Source: Bifiguratus adelaidae
Lineage: Eukaryota > Mucoromycota > Endogonomycetes > Endogonales
Assembly: GCA_002261195.1 (NCBI GenBank)
Contig: MVBO01000008.1
Coordinates: 83,768 to 147,767, forward strand
Length of the DNA stretch: 64,000 nucleotides
Direction of reading: 5' to 3'
Position numbers and translations under genes: made by a program. The notes beneath the pieces are model-generated. The model was not told the origin of the DNA and did no database searches. It was given only the letters and a program-made list of their open reading frames with translations. Below, piece after piece: positions 57,447 to 64,000 of the stretch (positions are counted from its first letter, which is position 1; the number at the start of each line of letters is the position of its first letter).

Positions 57447-57728
57447 TCAAGTCAATTGGATTATGTTACGCTTTGAATAGTCGTCCAACGAGGAATATGT
57501 GACGATTGAACAATCCGCTCCCCGTGAATGATCCTTCTCAATATCTCGCACATACGCAATTGCAAACGCTAATGATGGAATCTCATCACGCAACTTTTGA
57601 TTATAGAGCTTCAGATGATCAATGTCAAACCGACCATTGAGCCGGAAAAGGGTCATGATTGTGTGAATTAGAAGAGGTGGAAGCCTGTATTTGACTCTAC
57701 AGGAACAAACCTCTTCAAACAAGCGCAA
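57447..57728 (-). CDS. Hypothetical ORF of about 93 residues, no recognised family
   Basis: The minus strand carries an open frame ending at 57447 whose second half looks coding (FDIDHLKLYNQKLRDEIPSL, then DCSIVTYSSLDDYSKRN). It has no ATG at its start; an ATG at about 57746 would connect only through a 26-bp intron, which is shorter than any secure intron here. It could be a gene remnant or chance. It lies downstream of eIF2D on the same strand. Confidence 0.25.
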   Translation of the reverse strand: MRLFEEVCSCRVKYRLPPLLIHTIMTLFRLNGRFDIDHLKLYNQKLRDEIPSLAFAIAYVRDIEKDHSRGADCSIVTYSSLDDYSKRNIIQLT

Positions 57729-57894
57729 AGGATGCCATCCATATCTAACACATTAAAAGTATGCACCATCACATGTACTCGCTTGGTCGTGTTTGCCAAG
57801 GGTTTCTACAAATACACAAGTCTGCGTGTTTCAAGCACAGTGGTAGGCATTGGTAACAGAAGAGCACAACAACTTGACCTAATGCACGGGCCCT

Positions 57895-60077
57895 TCATTT
57901 CTTCTTGGTCTTGCCAGTCTTGTCCGTCAATTCGATATACTTTTTCGGTACACCATGTTTGATCAGTAACTCTGTTGCGTGCTTGGCTTGTGGACCTTGT
58001 ACCATCACCTCGAATATTGAATGTTTTGGCGTTGATCCGATCGCAGGTGTCACTGATTGCGCAGTCAGAAACCACCATTAATGGCCCTAATGAACTCACC
58101 GGAAACGCTGCTTGCACATAGTCTCTTCAATTCTTCTGCAAAACCGCCAATATCTAAATTAAAGCGCTCCATGCCAAGAATTCGCGTAGCTGTTTTTCGA
58201 CCTTGTCTCGACTCTATAATGATGTGACAAGGAGCCATATGTCCTCTCCTATTACGCCCTCATTAATGATCCAATACCTTGCTAAATATTGTGGTACTTA
58301 CACTGGTGTCAGCTCCTCACCCTCCACCACGAGTTGATGCCATGGTTGCATGTTTCCAAGTAGTCTAACGCTAACGGTGAGCAAAACCAGCTGTACCAAA
58401 GCGCCAAATTTACTTATTGATGACTTCTTCCCGACTGAGGGTGTTGATCGTTTGGTATTCTTCCTTCTTGAGTACTGCGTCGCACAAAATCGGATCGACC
58501 TCCACTCGACTGAAGCAAATTTGTCAATGAATTCCACTAAGCCAAGAGAAACGTACCGTGGGTCGCGCTGGTCTACCAATTGTCGAGAGTCTATGTACTG
58601 CAATATCATTTCTCGCACTTGTTTGGAGGTATACAAATCGCTTCTTGATTGCTGACATTGCGCAAACAATTCGTGGACACCTGTTCCTATAGGCTTATAC
58701 AGTTCCTTGACGATGGTTGGTTCACGTTGTGTTCTCGGAGCCGGAGTCTTAGCAGCTGAGGCATTTTGTGAAGCGACGGTCTTGTATTCGGTGATATCAG
58801 CAAGGCTATTCAAAGGTCAGATTGGACTACTGTCTTCGACTTGCAGGATTAGCACTCACGCCTTATGCTTCCAATCAACAGACACAAGAAAAATCTCACC
58901 CTTTTGCTCCTTCGTCTTAATGATACCTCTTTTCTCCATGTTCTTTAGGAATTTCGCCATCTTTTTGTAGGATGACTTTTTCACATCAACGTCTGATCCG
59001 ACACCACGCGGTCTGCTGGGAAGGATATAGGCCGAGTAGAGCGTAGAAGATGGCATTGGGAGCAATTCTGTTTGTCCCTTTGGAGTGATTTTGAACAGCA
59101 AGCAGTGAAAGAAGGCATTTTCGAGGATGCTGTCAATCTCTGCCAAAGGCGACCATCAGTGCGAGCTCGCATTGGATCAAGGTAAACGCACCTTCAATAG
59201 ATAGCTGAGGTGGCTCTGGCTCATTAATCTTGGTGTCCGCAATAGCCTCTGTGACTTGATTGATCTCCTCAGCCTCAGCCTCGTCGCTGAGGTCATCTCC
59301 ATAGTCTGATTCGCTGTCGATATCTATGTTTGGTAAAGCAGACACATCAGGAGGATGACCCCTTGGACCCATAGCCCATAGATAGTCTTGGTAAACCTGC
59401 ATCATGTGCACAGCTTTACCTTTCTGCCCGCGGATCATTTCTGAGGTGGGAATGGCAGTGACACCCACGGCCAGAGGCAAACTGTACGGCAACTCGGTTA
59501 ATATGTCACCCTACATTACCTAAGCCATACATACGGATAGGAGCCAAACTGTATAGCAACGAGTTCTCCAGCTTTCAAATCCGGTAACCCTTCCTCGCGG
59601 TGAATGATTCCAGGTATCATCAAGTCTTGCCAAAATTAGCCTGAGTTGTCCTTGCCTTAGCAGAAAAGACGATGCCTACCAGCTCCATTGATGGCGTGAC
59701 TTAAAACACCTTGTGCACATACAATAGTGGGCAACATGGATGGATGTTGCCACAAGGTATACACTAAAGCGAAGGTTAATCACGTCGAACTCGCTGGACT
59801 GAGGTTCTCTTGGCACACCTGTGGGTACTGGATGAGCTGGGGAGTCAAACTTGACCCATAATGGCGATCCCTGGGCGACATAGAGTATACCAAGGTCCTC
59901 TCCGTGGGTAGAGAACTTTGCACACTGAATGTCGTCAGGCACAACAGGCGGCGCCTCGTCCGTTTCGTCCTGCTGAAGGGAAGGATACGCCTGTGTGATT
60001 TCTTGCCGTAGCCGACGACGATCTGACGCTCGAAGCGAGCTAAATGACTTCACGTTCAAAATCGGCTTCTTGAACAT
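57895..60077 (-). CDS. TMA64: eIF2D/ligatin-type translation factor
   Basis: Ten exons (59819-60077, 59680-59763, 59535-59625, 59192-59481, 58860-59139, 58557-58805, 58414-58509, 58302-58364, 58100-58248, 57895-58052) encode 572 residues. The protein starts MFKKPILNVKSFSSLRASD. A PUA domain (about 80-165; VLSHAINGAGADLMIPGI-like segment, then LKAGELVAIQFGSYP), a winged-helix segment (KKMAKFLKNMEKRGII), a SWIB-like domain, and a C-terminal SUI1/eIF1 domain (IIIESRQGRKTATRILGME, then KHGVPKKYIEL) are seen in order. eIF2D recycles 40S subunits and delivers tRNA without GTP. The acceptor of the seventh intron offers two AGs six bases apart (exon start at 58364 or 58370). Confidence 0.94.
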
Positions 60078-60346
60078 GGCACGCTTCCAACTTCCAAATT
60101 CAGCAAAAGGCAATGCCTTTAATGTGTTCACGCCGAGGTAACGGCCATTGAACGCATGGGCGTCGCGAGACAAGAGTATAGACAGTCAATGAGCGTTGTT
60201 GAACATCCCTGACATGCATCCATAGCCCAGCGCGCTGTTTCAATGCGTGCTTTCCAAGAGTTTCTTATCCCAGCTGAGCCAAGCCTTGAAGTCACGTGCC
60301 ACCACACTATTTTTCAGGCTTTTTTGTTGCTTTTTCAGGTTCAAGG
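60078..60346. promoter_or_regulatory. Divergent promoter of TMA64 and EMG1 with CACGTG
   Basis: The 269 bp between these two divergent ribosome-related genes contain CACGTG at 60293-60298 within GTCACGTGCC, the same ten bases as in the FAD oxidoreductase promoter at 9777-9786. A pyrimidine tract ending in CAG at about 60333-60339 could be a 5'UTR intron acceptor for EMG1. Binding by a bHLH factor is inferred from the motif only. Confidence 0.35.
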
Positions 60347-61281
60347 ATGGCGTCTGACGAGGAGCGAGATGTATCCATGAAGGAAGAGGCTAGTCCTAAT
60401 GGCGGACATGTAGACGTGCACATGATACCCCAGGCTCCAAAGATTCCAAAGACTTTGGCAGAGAAGGAGAACACTCGTCGACTGATTGTTGTGCTCGAGA
60501 ATGCTTGTTTGGAAACGTACAAAGTGAGCAAGCTCAAGGAAGCAAAGTACCAACTTTTGAACTGCGACGATCATCAAGGCCTTTTGAAGAAGCTTGGAAA
60601 GGATATCACGGACGCTCGACCGGATATCACACATCAAGTGAGAGCAGAAGTACCTTGATTTGACAATTACACTCATCATTCGTCTAGTGTCTATTGACAT
60701 TGTTGGACAGTCCATTGAACAAGGCTGGCCTGCTTCAGGTATACATTCATACAGCCAAGAACGTGTTGATCGAGGTGAACCCGCACGTGCGAATTCCGAG
60801 AACCTTCAAGCGTTTTTCTGGTCTCATGGGTAAGTTGAAATGCGGAGGGAAAGGTCAACCATTGTGCAGGAAGGCTTATTATATTGCTAGTCCAATTGCT
60901 GCACAAACTCAGTATTCGATCAGTCAATGGCTCTGAAAAGCTGTTGCGCGTCATCAAGAATCCCGTGACAGACTATTTGCCAACCAACTGCCACAAGATT
61001 GGTACGTGCACAACGACGCGTAGAAAGCCACCAATTGCCCCTAACACGCAGCCCTAGCCTTTTCGTTCGACGCACCAACAATCCGGCTGAGTGACTACCT
61101 TCCAACCATTCCGGCTGATAAATCCATTTGCGTGTCTATCGGTGCTATGGCTCACGGAGAAGACAACTTCGCGGACTCGTACGTCGATGAGAAGATTGGT
61201 GTGTCACAATACCCACTCAGTGCATCGGTTGCTTGCGGCAAAGTCTGCTGTGCGCTTGAGGATCTGTGGGGTGTTTTGTAG
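60347..61281 (+). CDS. EMG1: 18S rRNA (pseudouridine-N1) methyltransferase
   Basis: Four exons (60347-60637, 60688-60829, 60891-61001, 61052-61281) encode 257 residues, the usual size. Emg1/Nep1 is a SPOUT-class enzyme that methylates a hypermodified pseudouridine of 18S rRNA and is needed for 40S assembly in the nucleolus. [70 protein letters not shown] and the SAM-binding end [13 protein letters not shown] are all family hallmarks. The start ATG lies just after an acidic N-terminal tail as in yeast. It converges with the otubain gene, 153 bp between stops. Confidence 0.96.
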
Positions 61282-61434
61282 AGGTGATGTGCTGTCTATC
61301 TGGTGTTCATTCAACATGACCAGGAAAATGACAAACCGATACGGTTGGCTTCTGTACATTCAACATTTTCGCATCCATTCAACTGTATCATACAATGGTT
61401 TCATTGTAATAACAATGATTGAGCATTACAATGT

Positions 61435-62606
61435 CTACGTCGTACCCTGCTTCCTATAAAGGATATCATAATGACCTGGTCTATAGATGAGCCGTACCGG
61501 TGGAATTGACGCATTATTGGCCTCCTCAGGCTCAAACTGATGAAAAGTGACCGTTTCGGAGGCACTACCATCTAGGTAGGCCACCTCGATAGGCACATTG
61601 AGCGCCTTACTGATGGCGATAATCTGATATTGATCGCTTTCTCGCCCAAATGCTTCTACGTGCATATTGCAGAATTCGTCAATACTGATCATTTCCGCTT
61701 CCAGAAATGGTTCGTATTCGGCAGCGTGCATGCGTAAGTATGCGGAGGTTATGAATCGCATGTGCATCACAATAGCATTCGAAATTTCGTCGCTTTGGAA
61801 CATAGCAAGTAACAGGTCTGGATCATGGCGACGCTCTGGTAAGGCTTTGAACTGTTCAATGGTCACCTCGTAGAAATCTTCAATGGCGAGTTGTTGGAAT
61901 CCGGCATTAACAAGGTACTCTGGAGTGCTTTCAAGTTGACGCAAAGCCGATTCGTAGGTAGACGTTGCTACGCTGAGGAGCGATTCGAACCAAGCAAAGG
62001 CAAAAGCTGTAAAATGTTTGTTCGAGCCATTGAATGCTGCCGTAAGGTGGTATTTGTGCAAGCCTACCTCTGTAGAAGCAATTGCCTGGAGAAGAGATGA
62101 GCTTTAAGGATTACAGGGCTGGGGCTTGTGTCATTCACATACCATCTCCTCGAGCACGTCGTATCCGATCATGCTCATTTGACAATGCCTATATACCGAC
62201 TTCATGAACCATGCAGACAGAGAAAGCATCATACGGACCGTAATTTTGGACACAAAGGAAGCGTTGCCTTGGAATTCTTCTAGAAGCTTGTCAATAGACT
62301 CGGCTTGACTGATGAGAGGATTCTGTTCCAGTGAATCAGTTTCACGCAATCCTTATGGACTTGTGAACCTACCTTTGCCGCTTCCTCGTCCTTGACTCGT
62401 TGCTCAAAGGCTAGAATCTGTTCGTCGGTCAGTTCTGGCTGTTGCGTTGTCTGTGGTGCATCCTTCGCTGCGTCCGTAGGCTCCTTCTCTTCGCTCGGCT
62501 CTGTAGGCTTCGTTACTGATTGAGTAGTTTCTGCACTAGTTTGCGCTGCCAGCGCCTTGGCCAAGTCGTCTGCTGTTATTACTGCCTTTGCGTTGCGGAA
62601 AGCCAT
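61435..62606 (-). CDS. Otubain (OTU-family deubiquitinase, peptidase C65)
   Basis: Five exons (62373-62606, 62239-62322, 62143-62188, 62068-62085, 61435-62006) encode 317 residues. A Gln/Glu/Thr-rich N-terminal tail of about 80 residues precedes the OTU fold: NPLISQAESIDKLLEEF, ALSNEHDRIRRARGDGNCFY, RAFAFAWFESLL. The catalytic triad is Asp-Gly-Asn-Cys in RARGDGNCFYRA and the C-terminal His in YRPGHYDILY. The cysteine sits in an exon of only 18 nt (62068-62085), flanked by introns of 57 and 61 bp; reading without it destroys the active site. Otubains cut Lys48-linked ubiquitin chains and can also block E2 enzymes. The choice of acceptor at 62006 follows the family sequence. Confidence 0.94.
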
Positions 62607-62767
62607 GACCAGAATGGATTGCCTATTAGGGCAACAGGCTTGAGAATAACAGTCGAGTCTATCCCAAACTCCGCGTATCGCATTCTCCTAGTTGGTTTTC
62701 CCTATTGATATGTACAATCATCTTTATGCCGTCCTGTCTACATGAAAAGAATCCAGGCGCTTTACAT

Positions 62768-64000
62768 CTATGCCACTGAAGCTGAAACGCCGTCGTGCTG
62801 TATCACGGTAACCTCACCGCTTAGTGTATCAATGACGATTCGTCCATCCGGACTAGCGATTTGCAAGATATTGCGGTATGAAATCTTCTCTGCACCGCCG
62901 TTGAATGCATTTTTGCTCTCCACCATATTGCTACTGTGCAACAGATGACCTGGTGGAAGAAAGATCATAAAACTTTTGATCAAATCAGGGTGTCCCTTGA
63001 AGAGAGTTGCGACACGACGTAGCACCGACGGAGTGTTGATGCTAGGCACTCGTTAGAAAGGCCGGATCCTGACGGTGTCATTGCACTTACCTTTGTGATT
63101 TGAATTCGTTCATGATCTCCAAGAAAGCCTCAAACACGCCTGGTACATCTGCGAATTCTTTTCGGACCTCATCGAGGTATCGCACCGCGTCCTTTACGCT
63201 GACTGGTTGGGGTGTTGCAGCTGACACTGCATTTTGAGATGGCGGTGTTGGTATCATATTGACCATGTTGGATGGCAATAGACCATGCGCATTGGGTGTC
63301 CCTAGCGCTCCGTTGGATTGCGCATTTGTGTTGCCAAAGATATCCATGTCGTAATATGGCCAATCCGTTAAATTATTTTGCAAGCCATTCCTTGCAAACA
63401 AACCTCCATCCATGTCTTGCTGCTTGGGAGTGTTGAAACCGAAGCCTAGATCACTGACGGACACTGGTCCAAAACCATCATATGGTTTTGCAACATCAGC
63501 ATCCAAGCCATTCAGGTTCATGAAACCGGACAAAACATTTGAAGGTGGGTTTGTGTACTGAAACATGTCCATTGCATCTGTGGACTGGCTGAATTGCAAA
63601 TCATCTTTGTGGTTGGATTGGGTGAAGGTTGGTGTGTCATTAGGAAGCAATGATGCAGAAGTTGGTGGCGAGGAAATCGATGCGGGAGAGAAGCCAAATG
63701 AAGGTGTGTTACTCTCCGTCTGTCAAAGCGTGAGCATAGGTATGACTATATGCCTATAAGAATTGTCTCCTACCTTGTCGGAGGGCAGCATCTTCATTAT
63801 AAATGTAGTTTCAGCCATGCCTTGCCATAAACGTTGCCGAACAAACATTAAGGGATGATCGACCACGCTGGGCCCAGCGCGCCCGCGTTTGACGAGAATT
63901 GCATCTCTGGTCGCCAACAATGTTTGCAACAAATCAGGATTTTGCTCAAACTTGGCTGTCAAAGCACGTTTGAGCAGGGCAAGCGAGCTTTGTTGCCAGG
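62768..64000 (-). CDS. PAH-domain (Sin3-like) protein, 5' end outside window
   Basis: Three exons are visible (63774-64000 open to the edge, 63091-63719, 62768-63041), giving 375 residues in frame. The first 75 ([28 protein letters not shown]) resemble the last helices of NADAR (DUF1768) domains, weakly. A Gln/Asn/Pro-rich linker follows. A paired amphipathic helix is plain at the exon border: [30 protein letters not shown], then [31 protein letters not shown] domains bind short helices of transcription factors and anchor Sin3-type co-repressors. A full Sin3 would have more PAH domains and an HDAC-interacting region, which are not here downstream, so this is a shorter PAH protein. Confidence 0.85.

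Larger units (their letters stand above)
56290..57894. other. Gene-poor stretch with minisatellites and weak ORFs
   Basis: This 1.6-kb interval between derlin and eIF2D is the least gene-like part of the window. It holds two short minisatellite arrays in opposite orientation, and three weak coding candidates: 56859-57080 plus (C-terminal part FFMFIEEIWILLHQ and a basic helix, ending in a stop at 57078-57080), 57188-57373 plus (MVAYLLQPGFGNSSSS, with a possible 51-bp intron at 57297-57347), and 57447-57728 minus. None belongs to a family I recognise and none has a convincing full gene model. Confidence 0.4.

Noticed and set aside
1-64000. Transposons, retroelements or other virus-like elements
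   Set aside because: No reverse transcriptase, integrase, transposase, capsid or terminal-repeat signature was seen on either strand; the only repeats are the small minisatellites and microsatellites.

Overview
The window is nuclear DNA of a filamentous or yeast-like fungus. It is gene-dense and intron-rich: almost every gene is cut by short introns of about 42-70 bp, mostly GT...AG, and many genes sit only tens of bases apart. Two class IV (Chs3-type) chitin synthases, a Zn2Cys6 activator, a Dikarya-like amino-acid and pyrimidine gene set (HIS7, URA5), a complex I subunit and yeast-type NAR1, ERO1, IRE1, KHA1, SPO7, EMG1 and TMA64 homologues all say fungus. A tandem (coronin-7 type) coronin, which I do not associate with Ascomycota or Basidiomycota, points weakly to an early-diverging lineage such as Mucoromycota; that placement is inference.

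Layout. 1-290: end of a cut gene. 631-4547: a degenerate chitin synthase gene. 4613-5407: GNA1, which makes the precursor of chitin synthase's substrate. 5498-9716: mitochondrial RNase II-like gene and an FAD oxidoreductase, almost touching. 10137-13871: Zn2Cys6 factor and URA5. 14247-17035: two small uncertain ORFs, then ERO1. 17333-22486: K+/H+ antiporter, C2H2 factor, SDR with two GC-AG introns. 22562-25041: HIS7 and a small mitochondrial protein. 25162-33179: RAD13/XPG nuclease and tandem coronin, head to head. 33270-38361: intact class IV chitin synthase and SPO7. 38483-48210: ankyrin-bromodomain protein, 49-kDa complex I subunit, IRE1, DFG10. 48602-56289: RasGEF, NAR1, small monooxygenase-like protein, TRS33, derlin. 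56290-57894: gene-poor, with small inverted minisatellites. 57895-64000: eIF2D/TMA64, EMG1, otubain and a PAH-domain protein cut by the window edge.

Most genes are unrelated housekeeping functions, but secretory-pathway and ER quality-control functions recur (ERO1, IRE1, DFG10, derlin, TRS33, SPO7, two chitin synthases and GNA1). I saw no transposon, provirus, rRNA, tRNA, CRISPR or secondary-metabolite cluster. No wholly new system stands out. The most unusual items are the decayed chitin synthase with its intact paralogue 30 kb away, start codons only 30-56 bp apart in three divergent pairs, an 18-nt exon carrying the otubain catalytic cysteine, and two GC-AG introns in one gene. Gene models were joined by eye from reading frames and splice signals; exon sums were checked for frame except in the broken chitin synthase.
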